Below are positions 22,096 through 31,705 of a stretch of 34,174 nucleotides of DNA, one piece after another. The position numbers were made by a program, and so were the translations under genes. The stretch comes from Candidatus Scalindua arabica (lineage in GTDB: Bacteria; Planctomycetota; Brocadiia; Brocadiales; Scalinduaceae): the NCBI GenBank assembly GCA_018263435.1, contig JAANXD010000071.1, forward strand, positions 2,063 to 36,236, written 5' to 3'. The notes under the pieces were generated by a model. It ran no database searches. It saw nothing but the letters and a program-made list of their open reading frames with translations, and was not told where the DNA came from. Every line of letters begins with the position of its first letter. The stretch's first letter is position 1.

Positions 22096-24321
22096 ATGCA
22101 AAGAGCATTTTCGACGATATTATTTGTAATTATTTTAATAACATTATTTACAGGGAATCTGAGGTCTCTTTCCTCAAATTCTGAGATAAAAGATATGAAA
22201 CATAAATCCGCAAACAGCGATATTAAGAAAAACCACAACAGGCTTATACACGAAAAGAGCCCTTATTTACTACAGCATGCAGATAACCCCGTAGATTGGT
22301 ATGCCTGGGGACCGGAGGCTTTTGGGAAAGCCAGAAAAGAAAATAAACCTATTTTCCTTTCTATTGGTTATTCAACATGTCATTGGTGCCACGTAATGGC
22401 ACATGAGTCTTTCGAAGATCCTGAGGTTGCCAGACTGATGAATGAGGTATTTGTCTGCATCAAGGTCGACAGAGAAGAACGCCCTGACATAGATAATATT
22501 TACATGCGTGTCTGCCAAATGATGACTGGCAGCGGTGGGTGGCCTCTTACTATACTCATGACACCTGACAAGAAACCATTTTTCGCCGGTACATATATCC
22601 CCAGGGAAAGTCACCACGGACGGCTAGGTATGATGGATTTGGTACCACGCATCAAAGAGGTCTGGGACACACAACACGCCGATATCCTGAAAACCGCTGA
22701 TCAGATTACGGCCAGTCTTAATCAGCTATCTCAAGGCTCCACCACAGGAGATGAACTTGACAAGTCAACCTTAAAGACAGCGTATGAACAACTCTCCAGT
22801 CGATTCAGTGAACAGTACGGTGGCTTCGGTAATGCACCAAAATTCCCAAGCCCTCAGAACCTTCTATTTCTACTACGCTACTGGCAGAGTACGAATGACG
22901 AGAAGGCCTTGAGGATGGTGGTAAAAACCCTTCAATCCATGCAGGATGGTGGTATATATGATCATATCGGATTTGGTTTCCATAGATATTCTACAGATTC
23001 CCATTGGCTCGTCCCGCACTTCGAAAAGATGCTTTATGATCAGGCAATGCTGGCAATGGCGTATATAGAGGCATATCAGGCGACAGGAAAGAAAGAATTT
23101 GAAGAAACCGCAAAGAAGATTTTTACTTACGTCCTGAGAGATATGACAGACCAGAAAGGCGGATTCTACTCCGCTGAGGATGCTGACAGTGAAGGTGTGG
23201 AAGGAAAGTTTTATGTCTGGACGGAAGATGAAATTCGCAAAGTCTTGAAAGGTGAAGAGGCAGACCTGATTATAAATGTGTTTAACGTTAAAAAATCAGG
23301 AAATTTCAGTGACGAAGCATCCGGGGAGAACACAGGTACTAATATCCTGCATCTTGAAAAAACCCTTACAGAGGTCGCCTTTAAGAATAAGACATCTGTA
23401 GGTGAACTCAAAGAGCATGTTGAAACCGCCCGGCAAAAACTATTTATATCCCGCAATAAAAGAATCCATCCGCACAAAGATGACAAAATATTAACAGACT
23501 GGAATGGATTAATGATAGCCGCTCTGGCGAAAGGTGCTCAGGTATGCAATGAGCCGGAGTACGCGGATGCGGCAAAGCGTGCGGCTGACTTCATTCTTAC
23601 GGATATGCGCAGACAGGATGGAAGAATTCTTCACCGTTACCGGGATGGACATGCTGCAATACTTGCCAATGCAGATGATTACGCCTTCCTGATCTGGGGA
23701 TTACTGGAACTCTATGAAACAGTCTTCGACGTACATTACCTTCAGACAGCACTGAACCTGAACAATGAAATGATAAAATATTTCTGGGATGAGCAAAATG
23801 GCGGTTTTTATTTTACCGCAGACGATGCAGAAGAACTGATAGTCCGGCAGAAAGATGTTTATGATGGTGCCATACCATCCGGGAATTCCGTGGCAGTCTT
23901 AAACTTACTCAGGCTGTCCCGAATCACTGCAGACCCTGATTTTGAAGATAAGGCAAATAAGATAATGATTGCCTTTTCCGAAGATGTGAAGAGTGTACCT
24001 TCCGGTTATACACAGATGATGGTTGGTCTCGACTTTGGAATAGGACCTTCCTACGAAATTGTCATAGTCGGCAAACCGCAGGCGGAGGACACGAAGGAAA
24101 TGCTTAGCTCCCTCAGGAAACACTTTATACCCAACAAGGTCGTACTCTTAAGGCCGTCTGATCAGGAAGCACCGGATATTATCCACCTTGCCAAATTTAC
24201 AGAATATCAATCAAGCTTCGACGGTAAAGCCACTGCATATGTATGCCTTGACTACGCATGCAAGATGCCAACAACAGATACTGAAGAAATGCTTAAACTG
24301 CTCAATGTATCTTCTGAGTAG
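22096..24321 (+). CDS. DUF255 thioredoxin-fold protein (YyaL/SSP411-like) with signal peptide
   Basis: This large protein (741 residues) has the DUF255 core: [18 protein letters not shown] (55-72), then [16 protein letters not shown] with a C95-H-W-C98 pair, then [12 protein letters not shown]. After the thioredoxin domain comes a long region like a glycoside-hydrolase (alpha/alpha) barrel: [47 protein letters not shown]. This matches YyaL and human SPATA20-type proteins, whose reaction is unknown. A hydrophobic N-terminus ([16 protein letters not shown]) suggests export, which is unusual since many homologues are cytoplasmic. A GAAAGGA site precedes the ATG. The next gene starts 55 bp later, so a loose operon with the aldolase and ribD is possible. 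Confidence 0.88.
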   Translation: MQRAFSTILFVIILITLFTGNLRSLSSNSEIKDMKHKSANSDIKKNHNRLIHEKSPYLLQHADNPVDWYAWGPEAFGKARKENKPIFLSIGYSTCHWCHVMAHESFEDPEVARLMNEVFVCIKVDREERPDIDNIYMRVCQMMTGSGGWPLTILMTPDKKPFFAGTYIPRESHHGRLGMMDLVPRIKEVWDTQHADILKTADQITASLNQLSQGSTTGDELDKSTLKTAYEQLSSRFSEQYGGFGNAPKFPSPQNLLFLLRYWQSTNDEKALRMVVKTLQSMQDGGIYDHIGFGFHRYSTDSHWLVPHFEKMLYDQAMLAMAYIEAYQATGKKEFEETAKKIFTYVLRDMTDQKGGFYSAEDADSEGVEGKFYVWTEDEIRKVLKGEEADLIINVFNVKKSGNFSDEASGENTGTNILHLEKTLTEVAFKNKTSVGELKEHVETARQKLFISRNKRIHPHKDDKILTDWNGLMIAALAKGAQVCNEPEYADAAKRAADFILTDMRRQDGRILHRYRDGHAAILANADDYAFLIWGLLELYETVFDVHYLQTALNLNNEMIKYFWDEQNGGFYFTADDAEELIVRQKDVYDGAIPSGNSVAVLNLLRLSRITADPDFEDKANKIMIAFSEDVKSVPSGYTQMMVGLDFGIGPSYEIVIVGKPQAEDTKEMLSSLRKHFIPNKVVLLRPSDQEAPDIIHLAKFTEYQSSFDGKATAYVCLDYACKMPTTDTEEMLKLLNVSSE

Positions 24322-24376
24322 TGAGTTCGGAGGCTGGAGTTCGGTGAATAGTCAAATATGTGAAAAAGCGAACAAG

Positions 24377-25264
24377 ATGAAACTTGAAGGAATTTTCTCA
24401 CCTGTCACAACTCCTTTTGATGATAATGGCTGCATAGAACATAACCATCTTGTTAGAAATATTGAAAGATGGAATGAATCTGAGATTTCAGGCTATCTTA
24501 TTTTGGGTTCTAACGGTGAATCTGTTTTCTTAAGCGAAGAAGAGAAACTTGAGATCGTCAATACGGCGAGAAGGGCAATCCCATCGTCTAAGAAAATGCT
24601 TGTTGGTACAGGTTTAGAATCTACTAAAGGTACCATAGAATTCACAAGAAAAGCTGCCGATTGCGGAGCTGACCTTGCCGTTGTTATCACGCCAAACTAT
24701 TTCAGGGATGATATGTCTCATGAAGCATTCCTGAAACATTATCTGAATGTGGCCGATAATTCTCCAATTCCCATACTGCTTTATAATGTACCTCCGTTTA
24801 CAGAAGTTAATTTAGAAGCTAAGACTGCGGATGCACTCTCATCACACGAAAACATAATCGGGATCAAGGACAGCTCCGGAAACGTCGAACAACTTTCTGA
24901 AATTATTAATTTGACAAATGGTGAGAATTTCAGTGTTCTAACAGGCAGCAGTATAGTACTCTATCCGTCCCTGTGCATTGGCGCCGCAGGCGGCATTATG
25001 GCAATTGCCTGTATATTGCCGGAAAGATGCACGGACATGATAAGACTATACAAAGATGGTAATCACGCGGAAGCAAAGGCATTGCAGATGCGGCTGATCG
25101 AACCAACTATCGCCATAACATCACGATATGGGATATCCGGACTGAAAGCAGCAATGGATTTATTCGGGTATCACGGAGGGAAGTCAAGATTACCGCTCTT
25201 ACCGGTTACTGATGCAGAAATTAATAATATAAAAGATACCTTTACAAGTTCCGGTTTTCTATGA
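24377..25264 (+). CDS. DHDPS-family aldolase resembling 4-hydroxy-2-oxoglutarate aldolase
   Basis: The start ATG 24377 gives MKLEGIFSPVTTPFDDNG, the family N-terminus; an open frame back to 24188 overlaps the previous gene and is not supported. The 295-residue TIM-barrel protein has the Schiff-base lysine in IGIKDSSGN (Lys164) and Tyr136 in LLYNVP. Where DapA has GTTGE it reads GSNGE (44-48). The C-terminal RLIEPTIAITSRYGISGLK and FGYHGGKSRLPL resemble the HOGA1 type more than classical DapA, as I recall those sequences. It is therefore a pyruvate-dependent aldolase, possibly for 4-hydroxy-2-oxoglutarate; a DapA role cannot be excluded. It overlaps ribD as ATGA. Confidence 0.82.
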   Translation: MKLEGIFSPVTTPFDDNGCIEHNHLVRNIERWNESEISGYLILGSNGESVFLSEEEKLEIVNTARRAIPSSKKMLVGTGLESTKGTIEFTRKAADCGADLAVVITPNYFRDDMSHEAFLKHYLNVADNSPIPILLYNVPPFTEVNLEAKTADALSSHENIIGIKDSSGNVEQLSEIINLTNGENFSVLTGSSIVLYPSLCIGAAGGIMAIACILPERCTDMIRLYKDGNHAEAKALQMRLIEPTIAITSRYGISGLKAAMDLFGYHGGKSRLPLLPVTDAEINNIKDTFTSSGFL

Positions 25265-26379
25265 ATAAAAAAACTCTCGATGACAATTATTACATGAGAA
25301 TGGCAATCCGTCTGGCCGGGAAAGGCATTGGCAAGACCAACCCGAATCCCATGGTTGGTGCCGTAATTGTGAAGGATGGAAAGATCATCGGCCGGGGCTA
25401 TCACAAAAGATGTGGTGATTACCACGCTGAGATAAATGCAATAAATAATGTTAAAGGCAGTAATAGTATTATCAAGGGTTCAACTTTCTATATTACCTTA
25501 GAACCGTGTAGCCACTATGGACGAACTCCTCCCTGTGTTGACACATTAATCAAGAAGGGTTTGAAAAGAGTAGTTGTCGGGACATCTGACCCTAACCCCG
25601 AAGTAAATGGTAAAGGTATTAAAACCCTCAGATCAAAAGGTATAAAGGTTGATGTTGGGATACTTGGCTCTGAATGCAGGCAGTTAAATGAGCACTATTT
25701 TAAATTTATCAAAACAGGAATTCCTTACATAACCGTAAAGTATGCTCAGACACTGGACGGGAGGATTGCAACAAAGACCGGAGACTCTCAATGGATAAGC
25801 TCTGAAGCATCTCGCAAATATGTTCACGTCCTTCGCAGCATAAATGACGGAATTATGGTTGGCGCAGGAACTGTTACTGCCGACAATCCACAATTAACAG
25901 TTAGACACGTAAATGGGAAGAATCCCCTACGCATAATAGTCGACAGCAAACTTTGCATACCCATCAAGTCATCTGTACTGACAGATGGCAATCCATACCA
26001 GACAGTAATTGCCACCACATCCAACGCCCCTTCCAGAAAAACAGCAGCAATCAAGAAGTTGGGAGTGGAAGTATTGGTAGTACAAAAAGAGAGGAATGGC
26101 AAGGTCAGTTTCTCAAGCCTTCTGAAAGAACTTGGCAAAAGAGAGATTATGTCCGTACTGGTAGAGGGTGGCTCTGGAATGATCACCGCTCTACTCAAAG
26201 TAAATCTCGTAGACAAAATGATAATACCAATATCACCCAGGATCCTGGGAAAAGGCTTGGAAGCAATAGGCGACCTCAATATAAACAAGATAAAAGACGC
26301 CATTAAATTTTCATCGTTCAAGACAATGAAAAAGGGTAACGACATAATATTTGAGGGTACGATATTGAAAAAAATCTAA
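25261..26379 (+). CDS. ribD: Bifunctional riboflavin biosynthesis deaminase/reductase
   Basis: The 372-residue protein has both RibD halves. The deaminase part shows NPNPMVGAVIV, the zinc ligands HAE (55-57), and PCSHYGRTPPC (82-92). The reductase part begins near 150 with VKYAQTLDGRIAT and DSQWISSEASR, and continues with the NADPH region and EGGSGMITALL. It deaminates and then reduces the pyrimidine intermediate of riboflavin synthesis. The ATG overlaps the stop of the aldolase gene (ATGA), so the two are translated together. No other rib gene is close by. Confidence 0.95.
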   Translation: MNKKTLDDNYYMRMAIRLAGKGIGKTNPNPMVGAVIVKDGKIIGRGYHKRCGDYHAEINAINNVKGSNSIIKGSTFYITLEPCSHYGRTPPCVDTLIKKGLKRVVVGTSDPNPEVNGKGIKTLRSKGIKVDVGILGSECRQLNEHYFKFIKTGIPYITVKYAQTLDGRIATKTGDSQWISSEASRKYVHVLRSINDGIMVGAGTVTADNPQLTVRHVNGKNPLRIIVDSKLCIPIKSSVLTDGNPYQTVIATTSNAPSRKTAAIKKLGVEVLVVQKERNGKVSFSSLLKELGKREIMSVLVEGGSGMITALLKVNLVDKMIIPISPRILGKGLEAIGDLNINKIKDAIKFSSFKTMKKGNDIIFEGTILKKI

Positions 26380-26481
26380 TAAATATATAATGTTGAATTA
26401 ACAATTAAGATGCAAAACAATGCTTTCATGATCTGAAACACCAAGTAATTATATAATCAATGGGTAAATGGGAGGCAATAT

Positions 26482-26790
26482 ATGGATATAGTAAAATCAA
26501 TAAACAATGTTCCCATTAGACTAACTGATGAAAGATGGGTTCACATAATTGAAAACCATGATGACCTGGCTGGATATTATGTTGAAATCCTTGGAATTGT
26601 TGAGTATCCTGATTATGTAATAAGGGGGTATGAGGGCGCACTTATTGCGTTGAAGCAGGTGGGAACTGAGAAGTTTCTGTCAGTAGTTTACAAGGAAATT
26701 AGTGACAGTGACGGTTTTATTATAACTGCATATTTTACAAGTAAAATAGAACTTGAAAGAGAGGTCGTAATATGGAAACTGCAAAGATAA
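26482..26790 (+). CDS. Small BECR-fold (PBECR-like) putative nuclease
   Basis: This 102-residue protein follows a strong GGGAGG ribosome-binding site. Its sequence (RLTDERWVHIIENHDDL, YPDYVIRGYEGALIALKQ, SVVYKEISDSDGFIITAYFT) matches, from memory, small proteins assigned to the phage Barnase-EndoU-ColicinE5/D-RelE-like (PBECR) nuclease folds. A conserved His-x5-His-like start, a central Arg and a Lys/Thr-rich late strand could form an RNase site, but I cannot assign catalytic residues. The DUF2283 gene overlaps its 3' end by 19 nt. The pairing suggests a toxin and its cognate protein. Confidence 0.6.
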   Translation: MDIVKSINNVPIRLTDERWVHIIENHDDLAGYYVEILGIVEYPDYVIRGYEGALIALKQVGTEKFLSVVYKEISDSDGFIITAYFTSKIELEREVVIWKLQR

Positions 26791-27011
26791 ACAATATATT
26801 GAGTGAAGTAAATGGTCTCGTTTCTCATTTAATAAAATTACCGGAAACTAAAATATGGACAGATTACGATAAAGAGGCAGACGTACTATATATAAGCTTT
26901 AATAGGCCACAGAAGGCAACAGATTCAGAAATGCTGGATAACGGTGTGCTACTTAGATACAAAGATAAAGATCTTGTAGGAATAACTATATTGAACGCCT
27001 CAAAGAGGTAA
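26772..27011 (+). CDS. DUF2283-family small protein, possible antitoxin
   Basis: The 79-residue product has IWTDYDKEADVLYISFNRP, then MLDNGVLLRYKDKDLVGITILNASKR split over residues 55-79. This is the DUF2283 pattern of a short strand-rich domain. The ATG lies inside the end of the preceding nuclease-like gene (19-nt overlap), so expression is probably coupled. DUF2283 proteins often neighbour small nuclease-like genes, and an antitoxin role is an inference from that. A weak terminator hairpin follows at 27055. Confidence 0.7.
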   Translation: METAKINNILSEVNGLVSHLIKLPETKIWTDYDKEADVLYISFNRPQKATDSEMLDNGVLLRYKDKDLVGITILNASKR

Positions 27012-27054
27012 AATAAGTAAACAAAGCAGTTACAATTCACTTTTACCACATTTT

Positions 27055-27080
27055 AACTATCTATTCAAAAAGATAGTTTT
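27055..27080 (+). terminator. Intrinsic terminator after the BECR/DUF2283 pair
   Basis: AACTATCT and AGATAGTT form a perfect 8-bp stem with an 8-nt loop, followed by TT and T-rich sequence. It lies 44 bp after the DUF2283 stop. The low G+C of the stem makes it weak. Confidence 0.5.
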
Positions 27081-27175
27081 ACTTGTTTATACGAGTAAGA
27101 TTTTTCATATACATTTATAATAGCAGGCGCTGTCCCCATTTAAACTATTCCAGGTTTTGTCTATAACAGATAAAC

Positions 27176-28150
27176 TTATTTAAATCTGTATTTTGTATTA
27201 ATATTTTCTCCTGTTTTTTCTAAGAGTCCATTCCTGACCGCAAAAGCCAAATCTTTGGTTGCCGTTTGTGGAGAAATTTCGTTATGTATTTCCAGGAAAT
27301 CTTTTCGCCTGAACAGCGTTTTTCCAAAATGCTCTTTAGCCATATTTAACCTGATTTCTGTAGATTGACGGGCAGGTTTGATTCCCCTTGTAAATTGAGT
27401 AGTTGCCTGTTTTATTGTTTCAAGCATGAATTTAATAAATTCAGTAGATTCCCCTTGATCAGTTGATTTCTGTATAGCCTCGTAATATTCCATCTGACGG
27501 CGTTTAATAATTATTTCCACCGGAATGTATTCAAAAATTTTATCGTATCTATACAAAATAACCGATTGCCATAACCGGCCTATACGGCCATTACCATCCA
27601 TAAAAGGGTGGATAAATTCAAACTCATAATGAAATACACTCGATTTTATGAGTGGATGAAGTTCTTTTTCTTCCTTCATGAAAGTAAAGAGATTATCCAT
27701 CAACTTTGGAACCAGGGTAAACTTCGGAGCGGTGTGGACAACTCCTGATTCTGACCGCACTCCTACATTACCGTTTCTTAACTTGCCAGCATCTTTTACC
27801 AAACCGTCCATTAATATCTTATGAGCTTTGAGTAATGATTTTAAGTTATCAGGTTTATACTCATGAAGCAAATCATAGACTTTAACAGCATTCTTGACTT
27901 CAAGAATATCTTTCTTTGGACCGATTACCCTCTTGTTATTAATAATGTCTGTGACTTGTTCTGTAGAGAGGGTGTTTCCCTCAATAGCAAGACTGGATTG
28001 TATTGAAACTATCCTGGTATGTCTACGTAACTTTGGTTTGGGCGTAGGCAGGGTTAAACCTTCATACTTACCAATTAAACGGGTTATTTCCGCACAAAGA
28101 TTATTGATTTTCTCTGTAATTTTAAATGGTGGTTTCATCGTTACACACAT
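27176..28150 (-). CDS. Fic-family AMP-transferase, autoinhibited class
   Basis: The 324-residue protein has the canonical Fic motif HPFMDGNGRIGRLW at 181-194 (His181 nucleophile base, Asp/Asn/Arg for Mg-ATP). Upstream, SLAIEGN at 53-59 is the N-terminal inhibitory motif S-x3-E-G-N (Glu57), placing it with self-inhibited Fic proteins. The C-terminal part (after about 260) looks like a winged-helix DNA-binding region. Such proteins transfer AMP from ATP to target hydroxyls; the target is unknown. The start is ATG 28150, with another ATG at 28138. It follows the RND permease gene on the same strand by 73 bp. No separate antitoxin gene is seen, in line with built-in inhibition. Confidence 0.9.
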   Translation of the reverse strand: MCVTMKPPFKITEKINNLCAEITRLIGKYEGLTLPTPKPKLRRHTRIVSIQSSLAIEGNTLSTEQVTDIINNKRVIGPKKDILEVKNAVKVYDLLHEYKPDNLKSLLKAHKILMDGLVKDAGKLRNGNVGVRSESGVVHTAPKFTLVPKLMDNLFTFMKEEKELHPLIKSSVFHYEFEFIHPFMDGNGRIGRLWQSVILYRYDKIFEYIPVEIIIKRRQMEYYEAIQKSTDQGESTEFIKFMLETIKQATTQFTRGIKPARQSTEIRLNMAKEHFGKTLFRRKDFLEIHNEISPQTATKDLAFAVRNGLLEKTGENINTKYRFK

Positions 28151-28223
28151 TTCTTATGCCATCATATATATAGCATAAATATAATGCCATAATTGTGGAT
28201 ATTATCATATCCGGAAAAAAACT

Positions 28224-31200
28224 TCAAGCATTAAAATGCGGTGCTCTTTCGTGTCGTAAACGCTCTTTAATATCCATGACAAGACTGAAAACTGCGGGGA
28301 CTAAAATCAGCGTAAAGATAGTAGACACTATAAGACCGCCTAAAACCACACTGCCAAGACCGCGATAAAGTTCACTCCCTGCTCCCGGGAATACAACTAA
28401 CGGCAGCATGGCAAACACGGTTGTCGCCACGCTCATAAATATTGGCCGGATACGTGTCCTCACACTCTCTATAAGTGCCTGACGGGATTCCATTTTCTCT
28501 TCCCGCATGTTATTAAGAGTCTGGTGCACGATCAGAATAGCATTGTTTATAACCGTACCTATCAAGATAACGAAACCCAACATGGTAAGTACATCCATAG
28601 CCTGTAACGTAAACAGGTTCAAGAATGCAAGTCCCGCAAAACCTCCAACAGCGGCTAAAGGGACACTGAACATTATGACTATTGGATAGAGGAATGACTC
28701 AAAGAGTGCGGCCATTAGTAGATATGAAATCCCAATAGCCAGGATAAAGTTCCATTGCAATGACTCACGCGCCTCTTGAAGCTTGTCAGCTGTACCTGAA
28801 AGATTGGCCTTATAAAGACCGCCCAGCAAACCTTTCTTCATCATCGGTTTTATTATCTGCGTATCTATTGTATCAAGCGCTCTTTCCAGCGGCATTGTAC
28901 GCGGCGGTATTACCTGTATTACTATAGAGCGCTCCCTTTCAATGTGATATATCGCTTCCGGCCCAACATCTATCTGTATATCTGCTACCGTACTTAGAGG
29001 CACATAATCACCTGATGGTGTATAAATGAATATCTGCTCCAGATCCTGAGTTCGTTCGATATATTTATTCTGTCCAAAAATAACAAGGTCTATTTTGTCA
29101 CCCTGGTGCCAGTAATCACCCGCATAAGCGCCATCCACAAGGACATCGGTAATATATCCTATGTCAGAGGCCGTTAATCCTAACTCGGTCGCATGTTCTA
29201 ATAGCGGCCTGACCTGTAATTCAGGACTCCCAAGCTCAAGGCTGGGCACAGGACGAGCCTGTGTACCTGGAGGAAGCACCTGCCTTACCTGTCCAAACAC
29301 CTGCGCACCATAATACACTAAACGATTCAAATCAGGCCCGGTAAGTTCAATGTCTATTGCACGCCCACCGCTTAATGCCCGCTCAAACAAGCTTGACTGC
29401 TGAGCTATTGTTATCATTCCCGGAATCTTACCGCATACACGCCTGAGAACAGGTATCAGTTCTGCAACCCTTGCAGGTTCGGCAGATATCATACCCATAA
29501 AGACAGACCTTCCACGAGAAACATAAAATCCATGCTTAATAGGAGGTCCATCCAGCATCTCTGCTTCCTTAGTCCCCTTTCTGGCAAGCCAGTAAGGACG
29601 AAGCTCCTTTTCCAAAACCAGCCCGATAGCCCTTTGCTCTTCAAGACTATATCCAGGGGGAGGCAGCATAATGACCATAATCATATTACGATTGCCCTCC
29701 GGCAAATACTCCATTTCAGGAATCATCCACCAGGTAAGAAATATCGATATAAATATCAAGGCAAAGATCGTTATTAAACGTCTTTTTAAAGTGTTCGTTA
29801 AGTAATCTACTACTTCAACAATTTTATCAGTTAAATTGCGTCCGAGTGAAACCAGTTTACTGCCACTACTTAATGACTGTTCACTGTGTGCAGTCTCACT
29901 CTTCTTTCTGCGTGAAAGAACCCTGGCTGCCGTAGTTGGTATTACTGTAATAGCAACAATAAGTGACAAGCATACAGCAAAACTTATTGCCAATGCTATG
30001 TCCCTGAACAGTTGTCCAACTTCCTGTTCGACAAGTATTACTGGAATAAAGACTCCTATGGTAGTCAGCGTAGAAGCTAAGACAGCCCCCCATACCTCAG
30101 CAGTACCTTTGTATGCAGCCGCAAATGGATCCTCCCCGGACTGCCAGTGGCGATAAATATTTTCCAGGACGACGATGGCACTGTCAACCACCATCCCGAC
30201 TGCAAAGGCTATCCCTGCCAGACTAACCACATTAAGCGAACGCCCCAGAAGTGTAACCATTAGAAACGTGCCTACGGCGCTGATAGGTATCGCCAGTCCG
30301 ATTACAAGTGTGCTTCGCCAGCTTCTGAGGAATAACAAGAGTATCATGACCGCCAGAAGGCCACCAACTACGATATTCTGTCTCACAAGGCCTATTGATG
30401 ATTTTATATATTCAGTCTCGTCATAAACCTGTTCCAGCACCAACCCCCTGCCTCTCAACAGGTTCTCATTTAACTCACGGCACGCCTCCCTTAACCCTTT
30501 CATAACCGTCAGTACGTTGGCACCAACCTCCCTCTGTGCATTCACGGCAATGGACGGTTCATTCTTCTGCCTGACAAATGCCTCGAGTTTCTTGTATCCA
30601 AGTTTTACTTCTGCTATGTCCCTTACATAAACAGGAATATCATCCCGCTTTGCAATAACCAGATTTTCTATTTCCTCAACAGACCTAAACTGTCCCAACG
30701 TTCTGACCACAAACCTGTTCTTACTCTCATCTATATCTCCACCGCTTATATTTACGTTAGTAGAGATGAGAGCCCTGCGTACATCTAGAATTGTCAATTG
30801 GGAACCGGCTAACGCATGAGGGTCTATGACAACCTTCATCTCTCTCTCTGCACCTCCATGAATATTACTGTTGGCAACTCCCGGCACCCTCTCCAACCTT
30901 GATTCAATATGATCTTCAACAAAATCTCTCAAGTCAGTAACATCAATATTTGTTCCCGGAAGTGCCCGCAGAGTAAACCATGCAATAGGCCGGTCGCCGG
31001 TATTTACAGTACTTATAACCGGCTCATCAACATTCTCCGGGTACTCCTGCACCTGGTCCAGTTTATTCGCCACGTCCAGAAGGGCGGTGCTTTTGTCCGT
31101 ACCAACTACAAATTCCAGTAATATTTCCCCGCGTCCGTTGAAACTCTTGGAGGTTAATTTACTCAGGTTTTCAACACTCTTCAGCATCTCCTCCTGTTCA

Positions 31201-31394
31201 TGAATTATCTCCTGTTCAACTTCCTGAGGACTTGCCCCGATCCAGCGGGTTTCTACCGTTATCTGTGGTTTCTCAACATCAGGAACGAGCTGTACAGGAA
31301 TGCGGAATAAAGCAAGGAGGCCAAAGAGTAATACAAATATCGCTCCTACTGCTACTTTTACTGGATTGTTTGTTGAATATTTTATAATCTTCAT
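28224..31394 (-). CDS. RND-family efflux pump inner-membrane permease
   Basis: The 1056-residue protein has the AcrB-type layout: a first helix (VAVGAIFVLLFGLLALFRIP), a large periplasmic loop, helices 2-6, a second helix near 540-560 (RRLITIFALIFISIFL), a second loop, and a final helix bundle. The motif FAVGMVVDSAIVVLENIYRH (397-416) contains the transmembrane proton-relay aspartate Asp404; the neighbouring AcrB aspartate is Ser here, as in a number of RND proteins. The adaptor and MarR genes lie upstream, but a 311-bp gap with two palindromes separates them. Substrates cannot be read off. No outer-membrane channel gene is in the window. Confidence 0.93.
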   Translation of the reverse strand: MKIIKYSTNNPVKVAVGAIFVLLFGLLALFRIPVQLVPDVEKPQITVETRWIGASPQEVEQEIIHEQEEMLKSVENLSKLTSKSFNGRGEILLEFVVGTDKSTALLDVANKLDQVQEYPENVDEPVISTVNTGDRPIAWFTLRALPGTNIDVTDLRDFVEDHIESRLERVPGVANSNIHGGAEREMKVVIDPHALAGSQLTILDVRRALISTNVNISGGDIDESKNRFVVRTLGQFRSVEEIENLVIAKRDDIPVYVRDIAEVKLGYKKLEAFVRQKNEPSIAVNAQREVGANVLTVMKGLREACRELNENLLRGRGLVLEQVYDETEYIKSSIGLVRQNIVVGGLLAVMILLLFLRSWRSTLVIGLAIPISAVGTFLMVTLLGRSLNVVSLAGIAFAVGMVVDSAIVVLENIYRHWQSGEDPFAAAYKGTAEVWGAVLASTLTTIGVFIPVILVEQEVGQLFRDIALAISFAVCLSLIVAITVIPTTAARVLSRRKKSETAHSEQSLSSGSKLVSLGRNLTDKIVEVVDYLTNTLKRRLITIFALIFISIFLTWWMIPEMEYLPEGNRNMIMVIMLPPPGYSLEEQRAIGLVLEKELRPYWLARKGTKEAEMLDGPPIKHGFYVSRGRSVFMGMISAEPARVAELIPVLRRVCGKIPGMITIAQQSSLFERALSGGRAIDIELTGPDLNRLVYYGAQVFGQVRQVLPPGTQARPVPSLELGSPELQVRPLLEHATELGLTASDIGYITDVLVDGAYAGDYWHQGDKIDLVIFGQNKYIERTQDLEQIFIYTPSGDYVPLSTVADIQIDVGPEAIYHIERERSIVIQVIPPRTMPLERALDTIDTQIIKPMMKKGLLGGLYKANLSGTADKLQEARESLQWNFILAIGISYLLMAALFESFLYPIVIMFSVPLAAVGGFAGLAFLNLFTLQAMDVLTMLGFVILIGTVINNAILIVHQTLNNMREEKMESRQALIESVRTRIRPIFMSVATTVFAMLPLVVFPGAGSELYRGLGSVVLGGLIVSTIFTLILVPAVFSLVMDIKERLRHERAPHFNA

Positions 31395-31452
31395 AACTCA
31401 GTTTACTACCCGGAAAATACCATCTCGTAATACTTCAAAGGGAAAAAAAGAG

Positions 31453-31553
31453 TTCTCACGCAAAGCCGCAGAGATCACTAAGAAAATACAATAAAGAAAT
31501 TAAAAGATAAAAGCCTTTTTTCCCTTTGCGTTCTTAGCGGCTTTGCGTGAGAA
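31453..31553. repeat. Inverted repeat with perfect 17-bp arms
   Basis: TTCTCACGCAAAGCCGC (31453-31469) pairs perfectly with 31537-31553. It occupies the gap between the RND permease and adaptor genes (31395-31705), which has no gene. Transcription of the pump would have to pass through it. Confidence 0.75.
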
Positions 31554-31601
31554 ACATAGAAGGAAACATAAAAATGAATAAATCCCTTCTTGTTTTACAA
31601 T

Positions 31602-31654
31602 CTGGATTCCCTGCGAAAGCAGGGTGGTTTTCCTCTCTTTCGAGAGGAGTCCAG
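31602..31654. repeat. Branched palindromic repeat (two hairpins within an outer stem)
   Basis: CTGGATTCC (31602-31610) can pair with GGAGTCCAG (31646-31654), and this encloses two hairpins: CCCTGC-GAAA-GCAGGG and CCTCTC-TTTC-GAGAGG. The second hairpin unit is also in the palindrome at 19727-19776. The two together, with the element at 31453, fill the spacer before the permease gene. Confidence 0.65.
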
Positions 31655-31705
31655 TTTGTTTTATAAAGCTCAAGCCTGAATACATAAATCGTAATTCCGA
31701 AATCC

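Noticed and set aside
24188-24376. 63-residue N-terminal extension of the aldolase
   Set aside because: It overlaps the end of the DUF255 gene in another frame, while the family N-terminus begins exactly at the ATG at 24377.
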